DNA of 64,000 nucleotides from Zopfochytrium polystomum (lineage: Eukaryota; Chytridiomycota; Chytridiomycetes; Chytridiales; Chytridiaceae), in assembly GCA_025765615.1 (NCBI GenBank), contig JAIVFJ010000003.1, forward strand, positions 372,001 to 436,000, written 5' to 3'. This document shows positions 31,259 to 42,749 of this stretch, piece after piece. How positions within the stretch are numbered: the stretch's first letter is position 1; each line of letters opens with the position of its first letter. The notes below the pieces were generated by a model. It was not told where the DNA came from, ran no database searches, and saw nothing but the letters and a program-made list of their open reading frames with translations. The position numbers and the translations under genes were made by a program.

Positions 31259-31825
31259 CTAGACTGATGCCCCAAAGTCGTCCTCCAGCGGCTTTTGCAT
31301 GAACCCAGCGTGGAAAGCAACAGCCATAACAACAACACTTGCAATCCAAAATATCGTTGTACCCGCCGATGTGAACCACAGGAGGAGCACAGAAATGCAA
31401 GCCAAGGCCATCCACGCTTGGCTGGACGTGATCACCAGTTTTCCGTTCAAGAAGCTCACAGGACCTTCGGGAGGCATGGTGGAAATGAAGCGGACGCCAA
31501 CTGTCGAAATGGACGAGAGGATAGTGAGATTTTGATCACAAACCAATGGGACTGCAGTTACCAATGACAAAGGCGACAGCGAACAGTAGCCATAGGTTGG
31601 TGATCAAGCTGTATAAGACAGCAACGAGTCCAAGGAGGATGTAGTTCGATTGGAAGTACCGCAGGTTTGCAGAAAGACGACCGGAGAATTCGTTGAAGTC
31701 TCTTGGCACGGAAAACCCTTGTTTTTTTTAACACAGTGTAATAATGGCTGTAAAGAACAGAATAACTCACGATTTTTGTCGAAGAACTCTCGGGCCGGCT
31801 TGAGGGTTTCAAGTTTTGTTTTGCC
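31259..31825 (-). CDS. PRA1/Yip3 family protein
   Basis: Prenylated Rab acceptor family: ER/Golgi membrane proteins that handle prenylated Rab GTPases in vesicle transport. The supported part contains LKPAREFFDKNR, GFSVPRDFNEFSGRLSANLR, the first hairpin membrane region (YILLGLVAVLYSLITNLWLL), MPPEGPVSFLNGKLVIT, and the second membrane region (AGTTIFWIASVVVMAVAFHA), ending DDFGASV. Introns lie at about 31715-31770 and 31500-31562. The 5' end is not resolved: a segment DAATWENIQAQASRADFD near 31920-31965 and an ATG at 32217 are candidate first exons. A damaged duplicate of the last exon lies at 32448-32646. Confidence 0.85.
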
Positions 31826-32223
31826 CTGTTGAAAAGGAGATGGTGATAAAATGAGATCCAATATCAGAGTTTGCCCCCAAAGCGATCACAACTCTTCGAA
31901 AAAAAAACTATCAAAATCGGCTCGACTCGCCTGGGCTTGTATGTTTTCCCAAGTCGCAGCATCTAAGAAGGAAAAGGCCTTAATGTTGGATTTCGGACAA
32001 TGAAGATTCAAGATCAGAGCGAACGAGAGCTGCACAGCCACTCGGCCACAAGTGGCAGATCGCAGCGGGAAGGAGACCAGGGACGCAGTGGTTGATGAGA
32101 TCTCGTTGTATAACCGAAGCAGACAGCGGACAAGCTCATCATCACACTGGGAGGATTGCACTTGCCTACGGGAAGGTATCGAACCAGGGTTGCTGCAACG
32201 CCGTCTTGCGAAGACATGTTCTG

Positions 32224-32225
<2 letters not shown>

Positions 32226-32261
<36 letters not shown>
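32226..32261. repeat. Poly(T) tract, 36 nt
   Basis: Uninterrupted T run between the PRA1 gene and its pseudo-exon; in minus sense a poly(A). Confidence 0.9.
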
Positions 32262-32447
32262 CGTTGGACTTTCTACCTTGAAAACAGGTGAGATTGAAAC
32301 CAGGTATAGTTACCCCCGTTTCCATCGAACCGTACATTAAACTTCTTTCTGGCAGTTATTCGATAGATAAATAAGAACCCATCGCACTCCGAGACTTCAA
32401 TACCCTCCAATTGATTTCACACCGACTCCTCGTTTTCCTTTTCAAAG

Positions 32448-32646
32448 TTATCCTCCGGGCGGCACCTGCATAAAGCTGGCATGGAACGCAACCGCCATAA
32501 CCCCAACGCTTGCCATCCAGAAGATCGTAGATCCGGCCGGCGTGAACCACAAGGAGAACCACGGCAACGCCGGCCAGGGCCATCCACGCTTGGGTTGAAG
32601 TGACCACCAGACCGTTCACGAAGCTCACTGGCGAATCAGGAGGCAT
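32448..32646 (-). pseudogene. Frameshifted copy of the last PRA1 exon
   Basis: Minus-strand duplicate of the terminal exon of the neighbouring PRA1 gene: MPPDSPVSFVNGLVVTSTQ and WMALAGVAVV, then, one base out of frame, LWFTPAGSTIFWMASVGVMA and FHASFMQVPPGG with a stop. Compared with the intact gene there is one extra base in the stretch GTGGTTCTCCTTGTGG. Similarity begins only at MPP, and no upstream PRA1 exons precede it. So it is a partial gene duplication, now probably dead unless the extra base is a sequencing error. Confidence 0.8.
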
Positions 32647-33705
32647 AGAAGCAAAATGACTTCGTTTCAAGTTTTCGGGATATTGCTGTAATGTTAAGGG
32701 GGGATAGGCCTGTGAGGACAACAGGTCTGTGACCTCAAATAAATTAAGTGTATACCCACTTTTAAACCAGTAATTGTGAGGATTACCACCCCATCTCAAC
32801 CCACGTTTTGCTGGCAAAACATGACAGGCTTGGATTCCTGCTCTCTTACTATTTATTGGGTTTCCATACAGCCTCTGACTGGGTCCAGCTGTCTGCCTCT
32901 GAGCTACTTATTATTGATTTATTATTATTATTTATTATTGACGATGTTGCAGACAGAAAGAACTAGTCTTGGTTCTAATTGCTGATACAAGTTTCCCTTG
33001 CTCAGTGGTTAGAGTGCTCCCTTCAATTGGGAAGGTTCTAACTTTCGAGACATGCTAGTTGACAGACTGAGCAGAAATGGAAAGTCCTACTACGCCTGGT
33101 TATGGCCCCTCACTTTTGGAAATGACTAGGACTGAACCGCTTCTGTGCGAGAAGTGCTTGGCCCAGATGAACAGAGTTAACAAGATGATGGCAGAGCTAA
33201 CAAGCTCTGCCACCTGCTATCATAATGTGATGCCTCATAAAAGGGGAATGAGATCACAGGGGTCCTTATCTTTTCATTGGTGATTTTTACTTGTTTTTCA
33301 ATTAGTAATTTATCCTGTTTTTCCTGTTTTTCCTGTTTTCTCTTTTATTTCCTCCTTGTGTCTGTCTGTGTCTTTCCTTTCTTCTGCGGTTGTGAGTGAC
33401 TGTCTTCTTATCCACACCAATCATTTCTTGCCAGCCCTCTCCATTCTGTTTGCCAAGAAATGCCACATGATTCTCTGGAGTCTTCCTTGTTTGGCTGGCT
33501 CAGCCCCATTTCTTGGTGGTTCACTCCTCCCATTCTTTTCTTTACTATTTTACTTACTGCTTTGATGTTTTGTATGTGTTTTCCCTCCTTTTTCCTCCCC
33601 CTTGTAATTCCAACCCTTCTATTTAAGCTGCTGCCCCCCATCTTGTTGCGTGTGAGAACCTGTGCCTGAAGTTGCCTTGCCTGCCCTTTTCTTCCTGACT
33701 GTTTG

Positions 33706-34103
33706 TGTAAACAGACTACTCTGAGTGAGTGGAAGGAGTGAATGAAGTGGAGATGTGTGGTTGTGAGGTGGTCCTTCTCCCCAACTTGGAGAGAAAGAAA
33801 AAAAAAGTCTGTTATGAATTATTGATACATAATGATGATATGCACACTGTGATAGTTGCTAGGCAAGTCTGACTGGCACAGGTTAAAAACCTCTCCCATA
33901 TTATCTGCTTGAGCAGAGGAGGAGGAAAACTCTTAACACCAGGTTTCCATTCCACTTAATACTTGGAGTATTTGTGAAAAGTGCAAGCCAGAGACCAGGT
34001 CTGCATTGGCAGTGGCTTGCTCTCCCATGGGCATTGTGAGAACGATAGGTTCAGGCCTGACTTGTGCCTCTTGCTGCTAACCAGTCAGCTCTGCCAAACA
34101 GTT
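33706..34103 (-). repeat. Interspersed repeat family B, copy 2
   Basis: About 400 bp inserted into retroposon copy 2. Its inner part matches 12983-13222 in reverse complement. AAACAG occurs at both ends of the insertion and may be the target duplication. No open frame of note. Confidence 0.65.
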
Positions 34104-34258
34104 TGAAGTGCCGGGGGTGGCAGTCCCCTGGTGTGTGACAAGAGGTTGAAGTCCTCTTGGCCATCATGGCGGTGTGCTAGGTTCAAGCCCCAGTGCACCT
34201 CGCCATTTCTGCATACGCTTAGGTTGGACTGGGTAGGGGCCTTGGTGATGGAAGGATG

Positions 34259-34487
34259 TGTTAGTTTTGGGTCTTTTGGTGTAAGCAGTGTGCAGGAGCT
34301 TTGACCTGGTACTGTTCTGCAAGGATGACTCGCAGCATTTTGCAAGTGATGATCCTTGTAACAGTTTTGTATAAAGACAAACACAAAACTGACAGAAGCC
34401 AAGATTAACCTACCACCACCACCACCTTCAGAAGTGTACACCACAGCAGCCCAATCCATCAATCAGCCATCATAGCGAATTCTTTCA
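34259..34487 (+). mobile_element. Solo copia LTR (plus) with target duplication
   Basis: A 229-bp LTR of the same family as 5462-5700 (TGTTAGTTTTGGGTC... ...TTCTTTCA), flanked by GGATG on both sides (34254-34258, 34488-34492). It is inserted in retroposon family A copy 2, near its 3' end. Confidence 0.92.
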
Positions 34488-34542
34488 GGATGGAGGGTAG
34501 ATCTGTGGTGGTGCCTCTAGGTTCCTGTCAATACATCAAGTG

Positions 34543-34923
34543 TCAGGCTATACTCACTCCTTTGACCCTGGGATCTGGGCCCTAGAGTGAGGGAAAGCAA
34601 ATAATGGGCTAAAACTAACTTTATTGGGCTGTTGTCTAGGGAGTGTTTCAACCCTACTACTTGCCTAGTCCATGAAGTATCCCTACTGATCTGTCTAACA
34701 GGGGTCTCAAATACAAAGAATGAACATTCAGAGGGACAATCCTCTGAAGGATCGGTGCTGGAGCACTGATTACTTGCGTGGCTGCAGGCTGATGCGAGGG
34801 GAAACAGAAGGGCACTCCTGAGGGCGCAACACAACCACAGAATAAAAAAAAAAAAAAAAGAGAGAGAAGAGGGAAACGGGGGTTTTTATCTCAGGAACCT
34901 AATCTCAAATACAACAGGAGCGG
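34543..34923. other. No gene recognised; short A tract
   Basis: About 380 bp without a supportable gene. It contains an A tract (about 34843-34859) and a G7-8 run near 34975 just beyond it. The following sequence is copia-derived. Confidence 0.5.
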
Positions 34924-35649
34924 TTAATAGCGACGGGACAGTGCTGCAGGAGCCCTTGTCGTCGCCAGCGACGGGGGGGGAGAGAGAGAAGGGGGTCGAA
35001 GGTTTGCCTTCAAGGCCAGGTAGTCACGTAAACCTGATGCCTCTCGTGGTATAATTGGAGGATTTGTTGCCTCCCCTGTTGACTCTGGCAAAGCTAGAAT
35101 GTCAGGGGAAGTTGAGTGCTCCTGGAGGGATTTCCTGTTCATCAGGTTTTGACTCTGGTTCAGAATCAGAAGCGTCGTATTGCATACCCGGCTGTAGATC
35201 TCCCCCCTGTCATTCTGCAGGTGGTACATCACCTTCTTGTGGGTCGTCAGGATGTGCCACATCTGGATCAGTGGACATAGCTGGGAGTATGCAACGAGGA
35301 GGAAAGGGATTGGAAATCCTGAGCTGTGGGCTGGACTGGTCCCCATTCCTTCAAGTGGGAGTCATGAAGAAACTGTCTCCAGTTCTGCACAATGCCAGGA
35401 AAAACATTTTCGTGAAAGGAGACATGGAAGTGTTCTGATATCCTCTGGTTTTCAAGTCGTAGACTACTGGAAGAGTGTTTCCTTTATACCTAAGAATACT
35501 CCTGGCGCCCCTTTGTCAGGATGTTTAAGTGTTTGCTTTTCCTTTGGGATACAGTGGATCACCAAACAGCCAAAGGTGTGGATGTGATCAACATTTGGCT
35601 TTTCACTGTACCAAGCCTCGTAAGGTGTTTTCTTAGTAACAGTTTTGTA
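34924..35649 (-). pseudogene. Second copia family, integrase fragment fused to family-1 PBS
   Basis: The minus strand encodes the integrase C-terminal segment KKTPYEAWYSEKPNVDHIHT, then FGCLVIHCIPKEKQ and KGAPGVFLG, followed by linker sequence with ALPESTGEATNPPIIP. This differs from the corresponding part of the intact element (LSPVEMLLGF, SHFRVFGAGC), so it is a different copia lineage. It starts immediately after the 14-nt TACAAAACTGTTAC (35636-35649) and LTR end of the first family. It is a chimera produced by deletion or template switching. Confidence 0.7.
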
Positions 35650-35755
35650 TGAAAGAATTTGCTATGTTGGCTGATTGATCGATTGGGCTGCTGTGGTGTA
35701 CACTACTGAAGGTGGTGGTGGTGGGAGGTTGATCTTGGCTTCTGTCAGTCTTGTG
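35650..35755 (-). mobile_element. Truncated copia LTR (minus)
   Basis: The terminal ~106 bp of the LTR (R/U5-side, ending CTTTCA at 35650) in minus orientation, cut off at about 35755. It directly precedes the primer-site sequence at 35636-35649. Confidence 0.8.
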
Positions 35756-36171
35756 TGGTCCACATCTTGGTGTTGGAGGAGCTGCGGCTGGACGGCGTGG
35801 CGCTGCTGTATGACGCTGTACTGGCACTGCACTGGCGGCGGTTGTGCAGGTGGATGGTGCACTGCAGAGCGTGGCGGCTGTGGGGAACTGTCATTGAAAC
35901 TAAAAAAAAAGCCATTGAGATTCTCAAGCAACTCACATATGGTGCTGTCATAGTTTGGGTTCTTCAGCTCTTACTTTACTATGATTTTTGGTACAGCACA
36001 TTGTATATTTCCATATAAGAAGTATGACCCAATTAGAAAAAAGAATCGATTTTAGTTGTTTCTCTAATTTTTATAATTTTCCACTACGCACACTTAATTT
36101 TAGTCTTGTAACAAAGAATTGCCATATATTAGCGCAATTAGAATCATTTTTGTGATAATGAAAGAGCTATT
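35756..36171. other. Unassigned segment between two LTR fragments
   Basis: About 415 bp bounded by a truncated minus LTR and a truncated plus LTR. The left half is GC-rich with an open frame on each strand (minus: Pro/Gln-rich), the right half AT-rich. No family recognised. It may be host sequence trapped between insertions. Confidence 0.4.
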
Positions 36172-36303
36172 TGTCAGTTTTAGGATCTTTTGGGGTAAGC
36201 AGTGTGCAAGAGCTTTGACCTGATACTGCTCTTCAAGGTTGACTTACAGCATTTGCAAGTGATGGTCCTTGTACAGTTTTGTATAAAGACAAAAATGCAA
36301 GAC
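36172..36303 (+). mobile_element. Truncated copia LTR (plus)
   Basis: The first ~130 bp of the LTR (TGTCAGTTTTAGGATC... to the TATAAAGACA region), diverged and cut off near 36303. Confidence 0.75.
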
Positions 36304-36807
36304 AACAGTGGTGTTATTTTAGTGTGTGATGGGTCAGGGGGCCAGGGCCGAGTTGGTGGGTGGTCAAACTGAGCTGCAGAGGAACATTGACAATAAAAAA
36401 TTTACTGACAAGTGAAGACTGTTTGAAGTTTGGCTATCTGAGGTGTTCGCTCTCCATCGCCTTGCATCAACGATGTCTTGGTGTCTTGTCAGACCGCAGA
36501 TGAGCGCTGATGCACCAATGAATCCCCCTCTTTTGCAGATGAAACCACTTGGCTGCTCAAACACCACAGACCTGCAGAAAAAAAAAAAAAAAAAGGGCTG
36601 AACTTAAACTAAAAACTTTGGGTTCAACAGCTGAAAGAGGAGGGAGCTTGGGAGAGGACAAACAACATACAAAATTTGAAGCAGAAAACTTCACAGTGCC
36701 ACAATACTGATTGGGGGAAAGGTACCCTGTCAAAGTGGTGATGGTGCAGGAGGTTGCCATACTTCTGTGGACTGTTGGCCAAGAGCTTCACTGGACCACT
36801 CAAGCAA
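36304..36807. other. Intergenic, no gene recognised
   Basis: Contains an A tract near 36577-36593 and AT-rich sequence. Probably the 3' untranslated region and downstream flank of the White Collar 2-like gene on the minus strand. Confidence 0.5.
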
Positions 36808-39800
36808 CTAAAGCTGTTGTGCACCTTCGACAGGGGGATGTGGCAGCGATGGAGAGGCTGGCCCTTGTGCAGCAGGGGGGTGTGGAATTATTGGTCCAAT
36901 AGGTTCAAAAATACCACTGCTGGCACTACCTCCAGTGGATTGATGTAAGTTAGCAGTCAGTGGAAAGATCAATCGATTACTAGATTCAGGTGCAAGTGGG
37001 TCAGTCCCAACAACAGTGCGAGTGGACATTGAAGGGCGGGGTTGAATGTTGGTGTACACATTTTGGTGATGGTGCTGAGGAATGCTTGCACTCGACCTAG
37101 GACCACTGCTATCGAATACTCCTTTTGTGGGGCTTGGACCTCGAGGCAGAATTGGGATGGGTCCACCAAACGACATACTACTTGGCCCACTCAACTGAGC
37201 AAAACTGGTTGAGTGCGGAATGAGATTAGGGGTCTGTGGGTGGGTTGTCACACTGTCTTTCCGTTGCTTTTTGGAGTGCGCTAGACCACAGGCATTACAG
37301 AGACTGTTTATGGGTAAGCAGCAACCACTAAAAATTCATTATACTCAACGTTTTGGGTCCTTCTGGTCCTTTCCTCCATTCAGGGGACGTGGTTGTCCCA
37401 CACTGTCTGCAGAAGAGATCCTCTTTTGCGATCTTTGGTTTCTGGAACAAAGGAGGAATGGAAGTTAATGAATCCAGCAGAAGTAGTATACAGCAAGCTG
37501 TATGTTGCAATAACAAACCTTTTTCTTTTGCTTTGGATCATCCACTGCCACCATCTTGCCACATGATCCAGAATGTTCACCCAATGACCGACTCATTGCA
37601 GAATTTGATGCAGAAATGGTTGGCAAAGGAGTTCCAGTACCACAAATGTGTCTCAAGCTTTGTCCAACAAGACCAGCAACTTTTGCACTTTCTGGTATTG
37701 CTGATATCTTCCGTTCTTTGAAAGGATTTTCCATAAACCTGCCAGAGGACCCAAGAGATATAGAGCGAGATCCATCCCCATTACCACCACCACTGGAAAG
37801 TCCAGAGTTCACACGGCCAAGTCCAGCTTTCTGAATCTGCTGATGCCTTCGAGTCATGGAGGCGATAGCAACTTGGCGTGCAGCCCAAGCTTGAGCAGAG
37901 TCGAGGTCTGATGTCATGTTTATATTAGAGCTGACTGCAGAGTTTGGAGGTTGCGTGCCATCTGTGCCAGGAGATGTTCTAGGCTGAAGCAGGTCATGAG
38001 GTGATCTGGATATCACAGTTTGGTGGAGATCATGGATGTTGCCATACAACGCATTGGGTCCAGCTAACAAGGCAAGATCAGCCTTATCCTTGAAGTGGAG
38101 AGTGCTCTCAGCTGGCTGCCCTTCTGACAGCAGCTGCAGAGCAGAAGATGACATTCCTTTGAAGCCTTCCACATCCTCATCATCCTGTGAAGTTCTTCGC
38201 TTTTTGCCTTTTGGGTCTGCTGGAACGTCATCTTCATGAGTGGCTGTATCCCAGTCAGCACTGGCCCCTCTGACACCCTCAAGCCAATACTCAACCCCAC
38301 ATCCTCCATCCACTGGACTCCTAAGAGATGCAGGTGATCCTGTTCCACTCATTGGTTCAAAGTCAGAAACGATATCACGCAAGAGTGGATGCTGAGTTGC
38401 GTCGATTCCTTGAAGGGAGAGCTCCTCTTCAAGTTTTTGACGCAATCGGAAGTTTTCCAGTCTAGACGCCCAAACTGCATCAGCCGCCAGAGAACCCTTT
38501 GTTTGGTATATTCGGCCAATTTGAAGTATATAGATTGGAACACCACGGTCATTCGAATTTTCTGAAAGAATTGGACGACCTATCAACTCAAGCAGTTGAA
38601 GGGGTCGCCCTTGATTTGACAATGTCTTTGGGGAGGGGTTTGTCTCAGCAGCCTGTTTGTCAGGTAGTGTCTGCTTTGCTGTGCCAATATCAGATGATGC
38701 TCTCTGTGAACTGACAGAGGATGACCTCTTGCTGCTGCTTGTACTGCTGGTGCTTGTGCTGCTGCTTGTGCGGCCCATTTGTCCAGATGGAATTGCAGGC
38801 ACACGAACGTGGATTGTGTAGCTTTTCCTCTCTGTAAACCCCTCACGAACAGCTTTTGCTACTATTTGAGCATCATCAGGCTCAAGCAAACTTGTAAGCA
38901 AGGTGCCCACTAGGACATCGGCGTTTGAGAAGAAATGATGGCACGATGGGGAGGCATAGAGGATCCTTGTTGAGGCATCAAGTGCCAAGATTAAGTCGCC
39001 CAAATGGGGCAAAAGACGATTATACGCTGCTGGATTGGAGACAAAGTGCTGAATTACTGTGGCGCCATGTTTTGGTGGCTGCAATTTAGCAGAAATGGAT
39101 GGGCGAGCATGGATTGATGGCAAACTAGATTCACTATTATCAGCTGCTGTGGTTTGGATAGTTGGGCTGACAACTACTTTCGTAAATGGTTCTCTTGCTT
39201 TGTCAGGGACATAGGTCAACGCTGATGCTCCAGCATGTACTTTTGCAGCATTTGCAGTGAATGGCAGTCGTTCTCCTGTTTGAGGAGGCCCCTGCACTGC
39301 CATAGCTGTACCACCACTTGGTGCATTAGCGATTTCAGGTACTGAGGAGGGAAGGGTCCCTTGGTGCTTGAAATGATCCAAAGATTTGGGTTTATCCTCC
39401 GCAAGTGCTGATGCCTCCTGGAGCTGCTGGAAGATGCTTTCGATCTGAAGTATCATATCTGAGTCTTGAGTTTTCTTTCCTTGCTGCTGGCCACCATCCG
39501 GTTGACGCTGCTGTTCCACAAATGCATCGTTCCAGCTTTGGAGAAACATATCCTCGTCAGCAACAACATTTGCAGAGGTTGGAGCTTCGCTTAGTGATGA
39601 ATCTGCCAGGTGTCTACTTGCTGTCATTCTCACACCTTGTGACATCAGACCAGCAGTGTTGTTGACAGTTGAATTAATCAACTGATCATACATCATAAAA
39701 TCGTCTTCTGACATGCTTGCATCGCCTATTTCGCCACTATTGCTGAAGTGTGTTGAATTGTTTGCTTGTTTTGCAAGATGAATAGCCTCGTTTGAAGGAA

Positions 39801-40633
39801 TCTGCCTGGGTATGGTTGCCACTGCTGGAAGAGAACCAATTTCTGTGCCTGGAGTAAGCTGGCTTCCAGTTGCCGATGCTGAACGGTGGACTTGTTCTTG
39901 ATGTCTCAAAATGTGAAACATTGTTTGCAAATCCAGCGACTCCTCTGACGACATCATGGTTGACGTTTCGCCGCTTGCAATCCTTTTGCCTGATTCCATT
40001 GACACTGCTCCTGATGGTTTCAACAATGGTTGCCCAGAAGCTTGTTTCCCCATCTCTGTGCTCTCAGTTCGATGTTCTGCAGCAGCTGGCTGTTGCTCAT
40101 CTTTCTCCTGCAAGTGCCGCTTACGCTGCTGAGCCAATGCACGTCGCAAGTTCAGCGCTTCTTGGGCACGTTGGAGCTCTGCAACATGATTGTAGGGAAG
40201 CTGAGCAAGATAGTGTTCGTGCTGATCACGCTGAGCTGCCCAAAATTGCCTTTGCTGCTCTTGTGTTGGTGACATTGCTGGAATAGGGACAGTGGAATAT
40301 GTGGAAGATGCTGAGTTTCGTCGCAGGTCCTGAAATGCGTCGCTTGGTTGCCTGATTGATGAAGGTGACACTACTGGAACAGTTGATGGGAGCTGTTTCA
40401 AAGTTGGTCAGCACCTTCATTGAATCTTTCGAGAAAAAAAATTTTTACTCAACACGATCTTCCAGGTAGCCAGGCGATAAGACAACCTCAGAGCCGATAG
40501 TATCGTTTATAACCGACTGCGAGTAACTTGGACCAGATGTGGCAAGCTTTTGGGCGATCCTTTCAGTAGTCGTGTGTGGAGACGGCGCTGGAAGCACTGG
40601 GGGATCACTGGCAAAGAGTGAATGTGTGCTCAT
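36808..40633 (-). CDS. WC-2: White Collar 2-type PAS/GATA transcription factor
   Basis: A protein of roughly 1,170 residues. A Gln/Ser-rich N-terminal half ([33 protein letters not shown]) precedes a PAS domain ([38 protein letters not shown], then [14 protein letters not shown]). Near the C-terminus is one GATA zinc finger assembled from two exons: [20 protein letters not shown] joined to [16 protein letters not shown] (Cys-X2-Cys-X18-Cys-X2-Cys). [19 protein letters not shown] is the WC-2 rather than the WC-1 version. WC-2 pairs with the photoreceptor WC-1 for blue-light responses and the clock. No LOV flavin-binding GxNCRFLQ motif is seen, as expected for WC-2. Introns flank the finger; the first intron (GTTGAG...ACAG) lies near 40396-40450. 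The ATG at 40633 overlaps the end of the upstream gene. Confidence 0.88.
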
Positions 40634-42749
40634 ATTTTGCCTTTCTGTAATGAGGGACTGCGATAGCGTTAGGAAGACATAGAAGGAAAGTCAAAATGCG
40701 GACCTGGATTTCACAAGATTCAGTATCTGGCTGTCTCCGGGACTGGTTTGAGGTTGGCGGAAGAAGTATGGAACCACCCATACTGAAAGTACGGACTCTA
40801 CTAGGAGCGAGAGAGCCCAGTGGTTTGCAGTCGTCATTGTCAGGCGTTTCTTTAGAAGCCAGATGACTTCTCTCATCTGCCATTGTTGACCCAGAAGATG
40901 GACCCATAGTGGCTCGGCCAGTCAGCTCAATTGCTGAAGAAGAGGAAGTGGATGAAGCCTGATCATCAACACCAGATACGCTCCCACCTCGGATGCCGCC
41001 TAAAGTACTAAACACTGCTCGGTTGCCACCAGCACCACTTGTACTGCTTCCTGTTCCACCACTGAGACCCCCACCACTTCCGCTGCCTCCACCACTGCCA
41101 CTGATGCCGCCACCTCCACTGCCACTCCCACTAGCCCCACCACTGCTGCCAAAGCCGCCACCACTGCTACCACTACCAGAAGCCCCCCCTTCACTGCTGC
41201 CACCACCTCCGCTATCGTTCCCGTCTCTTGCTGAACCACTTGCAGACCACGATGCCGGTGCCAGTGGTGGATGCCGTCCATGTTTACTTGTTCCTCCGCC
41301 TGAATCGGGCCTGCGCTTTCCTCTTCGAGGCCCTGGAAGAAAGGCTTGTCTACCTCTTGAGAAACGGCCACTGTCAACATCATCATCGTCTGCATCATCG
41401 GACTCATCCGCACGTTGAAAAGGATCCACAGAAGTCGCTTCCAAAGCCCATTCAAATACTGGATCCCCCGTTGTCGAAGCTATCGTCTGCTTGCGAGGAC
41501 GGCTACGTTGTAGTGGAGTGCTGAACAGCTGCGCTTGACTCGGAGGAGGTGGTAGGCGTTGGTGCGGCAGAAAATTGGGTGGCTTGGAGCCGACAAAATG
41601 GACAGGATGCGGGTATCGATACAATCGGCTGGCCTTCTCCCCGTCTGAGGTTGATAGTTGTGCATGCTCTCGTTCCTTCCCCGACTCGGTCGTGTGCTGG
41701 CGAAGTACTGATGAGGAATAAGATGCATTTGGCCGGGCAGCGGCAGCTTCTGCCCCTGTCGGCTGGTGGTATGTAATCATTCCCAACAGCGCTTGCATTA
41801 CAGCATCTGACGACGAGCTGTCTGGAACACTTAAGGCGGCGGCGAGATCTTCGCTCGACGGTTGAGAAAAGAAAGGTGGCCCAAACGGGTTCGACGACGT
41901 TTCGACGGGTCTCGAAAAAGTTGCTACTGTATCATGAGCGAACTGCTCGTTCATCTCTTTCTCTTGCGCCTCCCTAAGCATGTGTAGTTGCGCTTGGTGG
42001 AGGAGGTGCAAGTTGGAAACAGTGTCTACCGGTGATGTAGAGCTGGGTGCAAGCGCAGCTGCTGTTTCGGGCGCTGCAAACGTGCCCTTAAAAAAAGGGG
42101 GAGGATTGTTTGATTGTCGCATCTCCTGCCGTTGGATCTGCTGCTGTTGATACAGTTGAGCGCTGATGAGTTGCTGTTGTTGATGGTTTTGGTCTTGCTG
42201 TTGCCGAAGGTGGTTCTGCTGCAGTTGAAGTTGTTGCTGCTGTTGCTGCAGTAGTTGGAAAAAGGAAGCTTGCTGGTTCATGCGGTGCTCCTGTTCGCGG
42301 CGTGAAGCGTCCGTTCCCCACGGAAGTTGCACAGTAAGCGATTTCCTGCTTTCTTGCTCCTGATCCAAGTAATCTGGGATGCTGTAGATTCCGATTGAGC
42401 CTGACACATTAGTTGCTGACCGACCCACTCCATGAGCGGTTGCGTTTTTGAGAGGTGGGGCAGACTCCGGGGGTGGAGGGCCGCCCAACTGGGTCGATCC
42501 AGTGTTTCTGGTGCCAGATGGTTCTCCTGTTGCTGTCGACGCTCCAGATCGTCCTTGCCCAACAAGGCTGCGTGGCTCGGTCCCAGCGAGACCGGCGGCT
42601 GCAGTGCTTCTTTGAGCTCCAACAATTCCTCCCTCTTCTCCTCCCTCTCCTCCGGCTCTTCCTCCTCCCTCGCTCTTTCCTCCTCGACGTCGGCCACCGG
42701 ACACTCCTCCTGACACTGCCGGCCTCGTCGCTTTGGAGCCACCAGTCAT
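40630..42749 (-). CDS. Q/S/G-rich low-complexity protein, possibly fused to WC-2
   Basis: About 690 residues without a recognisable domain. From the ATG at 42749: Gly/Arg-rich start, Gln-rich coiled stretch (LLQQQQQQLQLQQNHLRQQQ, about residue 170), acidic DESDDADDDDVDS followed by RRGKRRPDS (a possible nuclear signal), then ~60 residues of Gly/Ser repeats. If the intron GTCCGC...TTACAG (about 40645-40703) is removed, the frame stops at TGA 40630-40632, overlapping the WC-2 start as ATGA. A different splice could instead fuse this to WC-2 as an N-terminal activation region. The composition suggests a nuclear regulatory protein; function unknown. Confidence 0.5.

Larger units (their letters stand above)
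32995..34538 (+). repeat. tRNA-headed retroposon family A, copy 2 (interrupted)
   Basis: Plus-strand relative of the repeat at 11802-12705. The head has an A-box-like TTGCTCAGTGGTTAGAGTGC, an anticodon-arm-like CTCCCTTCAATTGGGAAGG and a B-box-like CTTTCGAGAC. The shared body runs to about 33705, resumes at 34104 (GGGGGTGGCAGTCCCCTGG) and again at 34488, ending TTCCTGTCAATACATCA. The two gaps hold a family B repeat (33706-34103) and a solo LTR (34259-34487), so the order of insertions can be read directly. Confidence 0.7.

Noticed and set aside
36808..40633. WC-1 (photoreceptor) assignment
   Set aside because: Only one PAS region is evident, no LOV flavin-cysteine motif (GxNCRFLQ-like) is seen, and the zinc finger has the [15 protein letters not shown] form of WC-2.
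40993..41455. Pro/Leu-rich plus-strand and Val/Ala-rich minus-strand frames
   Set aside because: Out-of-frame and antisense readings of the Gly/Ser repeat in the Q/S/G-rich protein.
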